Assembly (NCBI GenBank): GCA_019750655.1
Contig: JAIEOG010000183.1
Span: 1 to 9,861 of the forward strand
DNA length: 9,861 bases
From: a bacterium
GTDB lineage: Bacteria; Bdellovibrionota; FAC87; UBA2466
Reading direction: 5' to 3'
Shown: piece by piece, positions 1 through 7,207 of the stretch
Numbering within the stretch: position 1 is the first letter of the stretch
Layout of the letters: each line of letters starts with the position of its first letter
Made by a program: the position numbers and the translations under genes
Notes under the pieces: model-generated
Database searches by the model: none
What the model was told of the DNA's origin: nothing
What the model saw: only the letters and a program-made list of their open reading frames with translations

Positions 1-1
1 C

Positions 2-3000
2 ATGCCCCACGCGCAAGACCCCACCCACGCCGATACGGTCCGCTTCGCCTTGGGGAAACCCATTCGCTGGTTAACACTTTCGGCCGAGGGAAAACTCCAG
101 GCGGACCCCAAGTTTTCAGAGATCGGGACCCATGCGGTGAGCCTCGTGCTCACCGACGGGCAGCTCAAAACGCCCGCAACGCTTACCTTGCAGGTAAGCC
201 GCAACCCCAGGCCCCCTGAGTGGAAAGAGAATCTGGCGGCATGGAAAACCCGCACGCGCGAGCCCTTCAAAGCCTCCTTGGCAAACTTGGTAAAAGACCT
301 AGATGGCCTGAAACTGAGTTTCGCCAAAGCCAGTGGCCCGGTTTGGGTTACCGTTTCGCCTCAAGGCGAGGTTTCCGGCACGCCCGCGGACACCGATGCC
401 GGCGCGGCAAAACTCACCGTTACCGCTGCCAATGATCTTGCGAGCGCGCCCGCCACGCTCGACTTCCAGATCGAGAAAAAGAATTACCCACCCAATGTGG
501 CAAAAGCCATCGACTACTCGGTGAAAGAACGCGCGCCTTTGGAGATTTCGCTGCCCGCTCTGGGAGCCATCACCGATGTCGATGGGGAAGAGTTGGTTTA
601 CTCCGCGGAGAAGCTCCCCACCTGGCTCACCCTCAGCCCTTCGGGCACTCTCGCGGGGAATGTGGATTTTTCGCGCATCGGAAAGCATGTCTTTACTGTC
701 AAAGCCCGGGACAAAGAGCAAACGGTGCAGACGACGGCGACTCTGACCGTCGTGCGCGACGCTCAGCTCCCCGTATGGCCGGAGACGCTGCCGGTCTTGA
801 GTGGCCAAACACGCGAAGCGTTCAAAGCCAGTGCCGCTTTGGCACGTGAACTCGACCGCCAGCCGCTCACCTACAGCAAGCTGGAAGGGCCACTGTGGAT
901 CGCCGTCAGCCCCAAGGGCGAGATTTCCGGTACGCCTCAGGACTTAGACGCCGGCGAGCACCCCTTGGTCGTGCAGGCAAAAAATGATGGTGTCGCATCC
1001 ACTGCCCGCTTCAATTTGAAAATCATCAAAAAGAACTACCCTCCCACTTTGGTCACCGCTGCGCAGATGGCCGCGAAAGAACGCACACAGCCCGCCTGGG
1101 ACTTGAATACCAACGTTTCCGATCTGGACCAGGAGCGGCTGAGCTTCACAGCAACCAAGCTCCCCGGCTGGCTCTCCCTGAGCGCCGAGGGAAAGCTCAC
1201 GGGTTCTCCCGCCTATGCGCAAATCGGCAAACATGAATTCCAAGTGCGCGCGAGCGACAAGGAAGCGCATGTCGATTTCCCGGTTACGGTCACCATCGAA
1301 CGCTGGGCACAGCCCCCTGTTTGGGCGCAGGAGCTACCTGAGTTTAACTGGAAGACACGAGAGCCTATCCAAGCCAGCACGCACTCACTCGTGAAGGATC
1401 TCGATGGAATCGCACTCAAGATTGAAAAAATCTCAGCCCCCCCGTGGTTGAATGTTTCCGCCAAAGGGGAGCTCACTGGCACCGCGCCTGACGAGGCGGC
1501 CGGCCGCCAGACCTTAGAACTCCGCGCCACTAACGACGGGGCTTTTTCTGTCGCGCGTTTTCGGGTCACGGTAGAGAAAAAGAACTACCCCCCAAAGCTC
1601 GTCAAGCCCTTGGAACTCACGGTGCGGGAGCGCGAAACCACGCGCCTAGATCTCCCGACGCTAGGTGCCGTCACCGATCCCGATCAAGAACGCCTGACGT
1701 ACACTCTGCAAAACGCGCCGGCGTGGCTTGTTTTAACTCCCGGCGGGGATCTACAAACCACTCCCGCATTTGCCCATATCGGAAGCCACAAACTCTCGGT
1801 TCAAGTAAGCGATCGAGAAGCGAATGTAGTGCTCCCCATCACCCTTACCGTCCAGCGCAACCCTCGGGGGCCGCAATGGAAAGCCGATGCACTTGCTTTT
1901 GAAATCGAAACGCGTGAACCATTTAAGGCCAACCTCGCTGGGTGGGCTACGGATCTAGATGGTAAGCCGTTCCGTTACACGCTAGTGCAAGGTCCAGCGT
2001 GGTTGAAAGTCTCCACAACGGGAGAAATGAGCGGCCTGCCATCGGATGCCGATGCGGGGACGCCCCCGATCACCCTCGCAGCGGATAACGGCGATGTTGC
2101 TAGCCCGAAAACGCTGAATCTTCGAGTGCGTGTTAAGAACCACCCGCCTATCGCTCACGCCGAAGCCTGGAAACTCACTTGCAAAGAGCGCGAATCTTGC
2201 CAGTGGAATCTCGGCGCTATGCCCTTCGCTGAAGATAGCGACCGCGATACACTTTCTGTTTTTCTACCGGGAATTCCCGAGTGGCTAACCTTAACCCCCA
2301 CTAGCTCCATAACCGCGCGCCCGCAGTTCAAACAAATAGGCCAGTACTCCTTTCCGGCCACGGTGTTCGATGGAAAGGACAAGGTCGAGGTGAAGTTCAG
2401 TGTCCAGGTGGAACGCAACCCGCGGCCTCCGGTTTGGAAATCGCAGCGTCTTACACTCTCCAGCAAAGCGCGCGAAGCGATTGCCCAATCGCTTCAGTCC
2501 GCGGCACAGGACTTGGACGCTTTGCCGCTGCGTTTCACCAAGAAAAGTGGGCCCGATTGGCTGATAGTCGCCCCGAATGGCACCCTTTCAGGAAATCCAG
2601 GCGACGAGCACGTGGGCAAACATGCTGCGGTATTTGTCGTTGCGAACGATCTCCAACAAGCGGAGGTCCAAGCAACGTTTGAAGTACTCTATAAAAATCA
2701 CCCCCCTCAATGGACGCTCAACCGTTTGGAACTGGGGAAAGTGAAAGCTGAGGAGCCTTTCCGGGGTGTCGTTCAGGCATTCGCGAAGGACATTGATCCT
2801 GGGGACAAACTGGTTTTTGAAAAAGTCCGCGGGCCCGCTTGGGTGGTCGTCTCTCCCGATGGGCACATCTTCGGCAAACCTGGTAAGGGCCATGTCGGCA
2901 CACAGGAAGTCGTGGTGCGTGCGCTTGATTCGGAAAAAGAGACGGTGGACGTCGTCGCCCGCGTGGAAGTGGAACCCGAGCGGGCGAGACCCGTGCCGAA

Positions 3001-3247
3001 GAATTCCGAAATCCGGTTCCCCAAAGCCTACGCCGGCGAACTCTTTATCTACGACCTCGATAAAGAGTTCGGTCAACCCAAACTCCATTACGAGTTGATT
3101 AGTGGACCGGGTTGGCTGAAACTACGCCCCACGGGGGAGTTCGCGGGTATTCCAGAAACGCCGGGTGAATTTGATCTGCACTTCAAAGTAAGCAACCAGA
3201 GACACACCATGGAATACAAAAGCCGCGTACATGTTGTTACACCATGA
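2..3247 (+). CDS. Giant secreted repeat protein of alternating Ig/cadherin-like domains (5' end outside window)
   Basis: The frame is open at the left edge. The first domain lacks its N-terminal half and there is no signal peptide, so the ATG at base 2 is internal and the real start lies upstream. The visible 1081 residues hold about 12 beta-sandwich domains of 90-95 residues, of the putative-Ig (He_PIG) or dystroglycan-type cadherin class. Two types alternate. One opens with KN[YH]PP and carries KER, a TDxDxExL-like acidic motif, PxWLxLSxxGxL and IGxHxF. The other opens with a PPxW-like motif and carries TREPFKA, DLDG, GPxWxxVSPxGExSGTP and DAG. The acidic motifs resemble calcium-binding sites of such domains. 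The likely role is surface adhesion, matrix or a scaffold; this is inferred from domain type only. There is no obvious C-terminal anchor. The stop overlaps the next start as ATGA, so the two genes are probably translationally coupled. Confidence 0.85.
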   Translation: MPHAQDPTHADTVRFALGKPIRWLTLSAEGKLQADPKFSEIGTHAVSLVLTDGQLKTPATLTLQVSRNPRPPEWKENLAAWKTRTREPFKASLANLVKDLDGLKLSFAKASGPVWVTVSPQGEVSGTPADTDAGAAKLTVTAANDLASAPATLDFQIEKKNYPPNVAKAIDYSVKERAPLEISLPALGAITDVDGEELVYSAEKLPTWLTLSPSGTLAGNVDFSRIGKHVFTVKARDKEQTVQTTATLTVVRDAQLPVWPETLPVLSGQTREAFKASAALARELDRQPLTYSKLEGPLWIAVSPKGEISGTPQDLDAGEHPLVVQAKNDGVASTARFNLKIIKKNYPPTLVTAAQMAAKERTQPAWDLNTNVSDLDQERLSFTATKLPGWLSLSAEGKLTGSPAYAQIGKHEFQVRASDKEAHVDFPVTVTIERWAQPPVWAQELPEFNWKTREPIQASTHSLVKDLDGIALKIEKISAPPWLNVSAKGELTGTAPDEAAGRQTLELRATNDGAFSVARFRVTVEKKNYPPKLVKPLELTVRERETTRLDLPTLGAVTDPDQERLTYTLQNAPAWLVLTPGGDLQTTPAFAHIGSHKLSVQVSDREANVVLPITLTVQRNPRGPQWKADALAFEIETREPFKANLAGWATDLDGKPFRYTLVQGPAWLKVSTTGEMSGLPSDADAGTPPITLAADNGDVASPKTLNLRVRVKNHPPIAHAEAWKLTCKERESCQWNLGAMPFAEDSDRDTLSVFLPGIPEWLTLTPTSSITARPQFKQIGQYSFPATVFDGKDKVEVKFSVQVERNPRPPVWKSQRLTLSSKAREAIAQSLQSAAQDLDALPLRFTKKSGPDWLIVAPNGTLSGNPGDEHVGKHAAVFVVANDLQQAEVQATFEVLYKNHPPQWTLNRLELGKVKAEEPFRGVVQAFAKDIDPGDKLVFEKVRGPAWVVVSPDGHIFGKPGKGHVGTQEVVVRALDSEKETVDVVARVEVEPERARPVPKNSEIRFPKAYAGELFIYDLDKEFGQPKLHYELISGPGWLKLRPTGEFAGIPETPGEFDLHFKVSNQRHTMEYKSRVHVVTP
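482..2698 (+). repeat. Two-domain super-repeat, four consecutive units of about 184 residues
   Basis: The linker motif KN[YH]PP recurs with its Asn at residues 161, 345, 528, 713 and 899 of the visible protein. The spacings are 184, 183, 185 and 186 residues, or about 555 bases. Each unit contains one domain of each of the two alternating types. The units are well conserved in key motifs but clearly diverged in nucleotide sequence, so this is an old protein-level duplication rather than a recent slippage repeat. The flanking partial domain on the left and the two domains at the C-terminus (residues about 899-1081) show that the array extends past both ends of the regular part. The last two domains are the most divergent. 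Confidence 0.85.
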
Positions 3248-3924
3248 GATCTGTTGTCTTTGCGTGGCTCGCCACGGCCACCTGTTTGTCCCATGCCACT
3301 GAGACTGTGAAAGCTACGCTCTTTGAGGGCCAATCCGGCGCTCTCTATGAGTACACTCTCCTCAAGGATCGCACAGGAACCACAGATACCTGGAGTTCCC
3401 GCTACCAAGACACTTCCGGCCAGGACTTCGCCCGCGAAACCACCACCATGAACGACGGACGGTTGGTGGATTACCGCCTCTCGCTCCCGCAACAAGCCGA
3501 AAGCGCAGAAATCCACTGGGACGGCAAGACGCTCACTCTACGCTACACACGTGCCGGTAAAACCGAGCAGGCGACGGAAACATGGGAACAGGCCCCGATA
3601 GTCGGCAGTCAGCTTGTGAACACCATCGTGCGCCATGCCGAACAACTCCAAGCCGGGACGCCCTTGGAAGTCCGATTCATTGTGGCCGAAAGACTTGAAA
3701 CCCTAGGCTTTCGTCTTAGCGCTGTGAAAGACAGCCCCCCCGAACAAGCGGTCTATGAGTTCAAGCCCTCGAATTTCTTCATCCGGCAAATCGTCGACCC
3801 CATCCGAGTCACCCTCGATAAGAAGACGAACCGAGTCCTGTCCATTGAAGGCCGCTCCTTCCTCAAGAAGAAAGCCGGCACTTCCTGGGAGCCGATAGTG
3901 GGTCGAATGGTCTTCCTACCTTAG
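3244..3924 (+). CDS. Small secreted protein of unknown function, coupled to the repeat protein
   Basis: The product is 226 residues. The start ATG overlaps the upstream stop (ATGA), which fixes the start and implies coupled translation. The N-terminus is a standard signal peptide with a hydrophobic core (about residues 4-15) and probable cleavage after SHA at residue 18. The Cys at 14 does not sit in a proper lipobox. The mature part is rich in beta-strand-like segments, such as RLVDYRLSLP, EIHWDGKTLTLRY and RVTLDKKTNRVLSIEG, and has no cysteine, membrane segment or catalytic motif I recognise. The general look recalls periplasmic DUF3108-type or LolA-fold beta proteins, but I cannot assign it. 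Because of the coupling it may act in export, folding or anchoring of the large repeat protein; that is inference from position only. Confidence 0.8.
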   Translation: MRSVVFAWLATATCLSHATETVKATLFEGQSGALYEYTLLKDRTGTTDTWSSRYQDTSGQDFARETTTMNDGRLVDYRLSLPQQAESAEIHWDGKTLTLRYTRAGKTEQATETWEQAPIVGSQLVNTIVRHAEQLQAGTPLEVRFIVAERLETLGFRLSAVKDSPPEQAVYEFKPSNFFIRQIVDPIRVTLDKKTNRVLSIEGRSFLKKKAGTSWEPIVGRMVFLP

Positions 3925-4127
3925 GGGTTTGTCCGACGGAGCGCGGCGTCCCCGTACAGTCGCATAATATTTATTACGCATACACGTCGGTAGTTTTCGG
4001 AGCCGTTGTGCACCACTGCTTGTAAAATTTCTTCGGTCCCTCAAAGCCCCCCGCACCCAGCAAGCGTCCGCGGCCGGCACGGCCTTTGCTCTACCCTTAA
4101 GTGGGGAAGTTCTTCACCGGGGGAAAA
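3925..4127 (+). other. Non-coding gap before the metalloprotease gene
   Basis: About 200 bases lie between the stop of the small secreted protein and the chosen ATG of the metalloprotease. I see no gene and no convincing intrinsic terminator. The centre is notably AT-rich for this region (around 3961-3983 and 4021-4031) and holds the dyad listed separately. A hexamer TAAAAT at 4023-4028 could serve as a -10, but no acceptable -35 is found 16-18 bases upstream, so no promoter is called. Confidence 0.5.
3962..3979. promoter_or_regulatory. AT-rich 18-bp dyad, possible operator
   Basis: The site reads as GCnTAATAnnTATTAnGC. The two half-sites pair at 14 of 18 positions about a centre between 3970 and 3971. 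It sits in an AT-rich island within otherwise GC-rich DNA, about 150 bases before the metalloprotease start. CGCATA occurs as a direct repeat overlapping its left edge (3961-3966) and right edge (3977-3982). This is the form of a dimeric transcription-factor operator, but I cannot name the factor. Confidence 0.3.
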
Positions 4128-6344
4128 ATGATGAATCCAAGATCCATCCGCAGCGCAGCCGCTGCCCTTCTGTTCCTGGCGGGTTGCCAGCAGCAGTCGG
4201 CGCGCGAGCTAACGCAAAATTTGGTGACCAATGAAGAGGGAACTGTCGATCGCACTATCGGCACAGAGCAGTTTCGCGTGCTCGATCTAGCAAGTGTCGA
4301 CGAGGGAGTGCGCCAAGGCACCCTTCTTAGCCCGACAAGCGCGGAAGGGCGCGTGGCCTTAAATGCCTTGAGCCGCGGGTTGGGTTCCGTGAGCCAGAGT
4401 GCAGCGTCGGCTATCCCACCCAAGGGCAGCCTAGTCCTAGGCTTTCCGGTGGGCCTTCTTGGTGAGAATTACGTCTTCGGCGGGGTGATCACGAAAGTTT
4501 CAGATGCCGGGAGCGAGACCCTAGGCCAGCTGAAACTGACGGATCTCCCGCCGATCCCGGTTACTCCTATCGTCGCCAAAGCGTCGAGTGGCGATTACCT
4601 CTTTGCTCTTTTGGGGTGCACCCACGATTGCAAAGAAGGCTCCGAGCAGGAGGTACTGGCCACTTTGCCAGTCGTCGGCATCGATACCAAAAGCGATGCG
4701 GTCCTAGTGGATATCGCCTCTTTGGGTGACGAGTTGAATCTCGTACAGATGCTCGACCCCAAGGGCGACTTCACGCAGCTCAAAACAAAAACCAACGCAA
4801 CCGTGGCGTTTGATTATTCCTACTCCACGCTGGTGTTTGATGTCGAAACGGCGATGGAACCTCTTGCGGGAACGGCGGCCTCGGACACCGTCTTTACCGT
4901 ACGGTGGTACCTCCGCTTGATGAGCACCTTCGACCCGAGTTTTGTGAGCCGTCCGGCGGCGCCCGGGGTGGGATTCTTCATGACGGAGCGTTCGAGCAAC
5001 TCAGTCATCCAACGCTTCCCTCTGCCGCGCAATATCGCTGGAGGTGAGACACCTCGCGTACACTACTACGTCAAAGGCGTGCCAGCGGAATACCAACCGG
5101 CATTCTCCAAGGCATTCGACGCGTGGAACGCTCAATTCGTAGCGTTATTGGGCAAGAAGCTCTTGTCCTATGAGTTCGTCGACCCGAGCGATGCGCGCTA
5201 CAACGCGCTCGTTCCGGGAGATATTCGCTACAACATTGTCGAATGGGATACGGCCAACAAAGCCCCTTATGGGGGCCTTGGACCTTCCATTGCGAACCAG
5301 TTCAGCGGCGAAATCCTATCGGCGAATGTCCTTATCCAGGGACCGACAATTGTCGCGCTGTACACAAAGTGGTTCGAAGCTTCGACTCGAGCGATTGCGC
5401 TCCGAGAAGCGGGAGATTCCTTCGCGGCAGATGCTCTCATGCAAGCCACTGCGCAAGAAATTGCGTCCGCGCAGCGAGAGCATAAGAGCGCGTCGGACTT
5501 GCGCCTAAGCCTGGGCAAGATCCCTTTCCGTGTAGTGAGCCGCCTGCCGAGCTACCAAGATCCTCTCTTTCAACGAGATGATTTTGAAGAAATCCCGGCT
5601 GGCTTCGACTACGCAACCTATATGGACGGCTACTTCCAAGACATGGTGGCGCATGAACTGGGCCACAACTTGGGCCTACGCCACAACTTCCGGGGCAACC
5701 TGGGAGCGACATCGGACGACGTCCCCGGCGGCGTGTCTGCGTCCATCATGGAGTACCTAGGACGCGGGTACCGGCACCTAAGCCGCATTGGAGTCTACGA
5801 CACGATGGCTATCTCCTATGGGTACAGTGGCATTCGCCCGGCACGCCAGGGGATGTTCTGCACCGACGAGCAAGTCGGTGGCGAAGATAATCCCAAGGGC
5901 TCTGCCGAATGCTCTCGAGACGATGCGACGGCCGATCCGTTTGCGTACTTCGAAAAGCGGCTGACAAAATCGATTGGCCTACTCACTGCTGCAGGAACAG
6001 CCGATGCTCCTGCGTGGAAAGTAGACGATATGGAACGAGAACTCAGTGCCACGATCACGGGCCTGGGCCTCTACGCAACGAGTGCGGCGACGACCAGCAC
6101 GGGTTGGACGCAATTCTCAAACCGCGGTGGACGGCCAAACAATGCCGCTCTCATTCCGGCCTATGTCATGGCCCGACTGGAAGCACATCTCTGCGATCGT
6201 TCGCTCAATGCTACGGTGCGGCTAAAACGCGACCGTGCAGCAAAGCAAGCGACACAAGCAAACATCCAAGCCCTGCGTGTGAAAGCGAAAGATCTGCTAG
6301 GCAAACTGGGTATAGCGACTACGGCAGTATCCTGCCTCCCGTAG
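4128..6344 (+). CDS. Lipoprotein zinc metalloprotease, EcxA/DUF4953-like
   Basis: The product is 738 residues from the ATG at 4128. An in-frame GTG at 4101 is less likely, because it has no SD and would put nine polar residues ahead of the signal peptide. An ATG at 4131 is equally possible. GGGGGA ends 4-7 bases before these ATGs. The signal peptide ends in the lipobox LAGC with Cys20 as the lipidation site and Gln at +2, which in enterics would favour the outer membrane. The catalytic motif is HELGHNLGLRH at 509-519 (zinc ligands H509, H513 and H519; catalytic E510), followed by NFRGN. A Met-turn-like SIMEY has Met at 541. Upstream, DPSFVSRPAAPGVGFF and the YYVKGVP...AFDAWN region, and downstream the paired Cys578 and Cys595, match the layout I recall for the DUF5117/DUF4953 EcxA-like family. 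Cys164 and Cys168 may form a disulfide. The substrate is unknown. It probably leads an operon with the LolA-like and barrel genes. Confidence 0.9.
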   Translation: MMNPRSIRSAAAALLFLAGCQQQSARELTQNLVTNEEGTVDRTIGTEQFRVLDLASVDEGVRQGTLLSPTSAEGRVALNALSRGLGSVSQSAASAIPPKGSLVLGFPVGLLGENYVFGGVITKVSDAGSETLGQLKLTDLPPIPVTPIVAKASSGDYLFALLGCTHDCKEGSEQEVLATLPVVGIDTKSDAVLVDIASLGDELNLVQMLDPKGDFTQLKTKTNATVAFDYSYSTLVFDVETAMEPLAGTAASDTVFTVRWYLRLMSTFDPSFVSRPAAPGVGFFMTERSSNSVIQRFPLPRNIAGGETPRVHYYVKGVPAEYQPAFSKAFDAWNAQFVALLGKKLLSYEFVDPSDARYNALVPGDIRYNIVEWDTANKAPYGGLGPSIANQFSGEILSANVLIQGPTIVALYTKWFEASTRAIALREAGDSFAADALMQATAQEIASAQREHKSASDLRLSLGKIPFRVVSRLPSYQDPLFQRDDFEEIPAGFDYATYMDGYFQDMVAHELGHNLGLRHNFRGNLGATSDDVPGGVSASIMEYLGRGYRHLSRIGVYDTMAISYGYSGIRPARQGMFCTDEQVGGEDNPKGSAECSRDDATADPFAYFEKRLTKSIGLLTAAGTADAPAWKVDDMERELSATITGLGLYATSAATTSTGWTQFSNRGGRPNNAALIPAYVMARLEAHLCDRSLNATVRLKRDRAAKQATQANIQALRVKAKDLLGKLGIATTAVSCLP

Positions 6345-6347
6345 TCC

Positions 6348-6378
6348 GAGAGGGCCACGGCGTTCCGCCGGGGCTCTC
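6348..6378 (+). terminator. GC-rich stem-loop after the metalloprotease stop, possible attenuator/terminator
   Basis: The stem starts 3 bases after the TAG stop. GAGAG (6348-6352) pairs with CTCTC (6374-6378), a small internal loop follows, CC (6355-6356) pairs with GG (6371-6372), one A bulges, and CGGCG (6358-6362) pairs with CGCCG (6366-6370) around the loop TTC. After it comes CCC and then only four T (6382-6385), so it is at best a weak intrinsic terminator. CCCC at 6378-6381 can instead pair with GGGG at 6387-6390 around TTTTC, giving two mutually exclusive folds. It may lower expression of the downstream LolA-like gene relative to the protease, or stabilise the message. Confidence 0.45.
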
Positions 6379-6412
6379 CCCTTTTCGGGGGGATGGTGTT
6401 ACCTTTAACGTA

Positions 6413-7207
6413 ATGAAACCACTCCTTCTGGCTTTGCTCATCGCGCCTTTGGCGCTAGCTACCCCCAAGAAGAATGCCGCAAAAGCCACGCGCCACCCGG
6501 CTTCCGCGACGAAGCCTGCAGGCGCAAAGCCTTCTGCCAAAACACTTTCGCCAGCGGAAATCCTACGCAAAGCAGATGACGCGCGCGCTCCAGAAGGTTC
6601 ATTTTCTTTCCAAGTAAAGATCACAGACTACGACGGCGCGAGTGCTTTGCGGACCAACGTATACAAAGTCTTCAGCAAGGACGACAAATACGCGCTCATC
6701 GAAACTCTCGCGCCCACACGCCTGCAGGGCCGCAAGATCCTCCTGCGCGGAGAGGACCTTTGGCTCTACCTGCCATCCGTAAAACGCCCCACGCGCATTA
6801 GCTTGCAGCAGCGTCTCACGGGCGAAGTGGCAAACGGCGATATCGCTCGCACCCGTTTTTTTGATGACTACGCAGCAAAGATCACAGGCCAAGAGACCAT
6901 TGGCGGCAAACCCCACTATGTTTTGGATCTGCACGCGAAAAGTGAATCCGTCACCTACCGCCGTGTGCAGCTTTGGGTGGATACGGCGTCGTACCAACCG
7001 GCTAAAGCACAGTTTTATGCCCTCTCCGGAAAACTGCTTAAGACCAGCAACTATTCAGATTTCGCCCCCGCGCTGGGACTCCCCAGAGCTTCCAAGGTCG
7101 TCATCAAAGATGCCCTGGCGCCAAATAAACAATCGCACTTGAGTTATTCTCAATACGCTCGGGAAGATCTGGATGATAGTTTCTTCACCAAAGAAGCCTT
7201 GCCGTAA
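6413..7207 (+). CDS. LolA-like periplasmic carrier (outer membrane lipoprotein-sorting protein family)
   Basis: The product is 264 residues. The frame is open far upstream, but that part is an out-of-frame reading of the metalloprotease. The ATG at 6413 begins a clean signal peptide (MKPLLLALLIAPLALA), cleaved after ALA at 16. A flexible Ala/Lys/Pro/Thr linker (about 17-45) precedes the conserved domain, which starts at SPAEILRKADDARAPEGSF. Marks of the LolA-like (COG2834, PF17131-type) family are ITDYDG, YALIETLAPTRLQGRKIL, DLWLYLPSVKRPTRIS, the QQRLTGEVANGDIARTRF stretch and FYALSGKLLKTSNY. The fold is a half-open beta-barrel that carries lipid or lipoprotein through the periplasm; this branch is often paired with RND/MMPL exporters rather than LolCDE. 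No SD lies at normal spacing; GGGGGG ends 20 bases upstream. The ATG overlaps a TAA in the metalloprotease frame (TAATG). The end overlaps the next gene by 35 bases. Confidence 0.9.
   Translation: MKPLLLALLIAPLALATPKKNAAKATRHPASATKPAGAKPSAKTLSPAEILRKADDARAPEGSFSFQVKITDYDGASALRTNVYKVFSKDDKYALIETLAPTRLQGRKILLRGEDLWLYLPSVKRPTRISLQQRLTGEVANGDIARTRFFDDYAAKITGQETIGGKPHYVLDLHAKSESVTYRRVQLWVDTASYQPAKAQFYALSGKLLKTSNYSDFAPALGLPRASKVVIKDALAPNKQSHLSYSQYAREDLDDSFFTKEALP

Noticed and set aside
299..808. 169-codon open frame on the minus strand opposite the repeat protein
   Set aside because: It lies wholly opposite a clearly conserved coding region, and its product is Arg/Gly-rich without any recognisable motif, typical of antisense frames in GC-rich DNA.
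2588..3088. 166-codon minus-strand open frame
   Set aside because: It lies fully within the repeat-protein gene on the other strand; no supporting motif or ribosome binding site.
3924..3953. GGGG...CCCC terminator behind the small secreted protein
   Set aside because: Only four pairs around a long interior and no T-run.
4023..4028. TAAAAT as a -10 promoter element
   Set aside because: No -35-like hexamer at 16-18 bases and no extended -10; TTGTGC at 4006 is only 11 bases away.
4101..4127. GTG start for the metalloprotease at 4101
   Set aside because: No SD precedes it, and nine extra residues before the signal peptide make it less likely than the ATG at 4128 or 4131.
5909..6412. Upstream extension of the LolA-like frame to 5909
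   Set aside because: This part reads the metalloprotease gene out of frame. The signal peptide starting at 6413 marks the real beginning.
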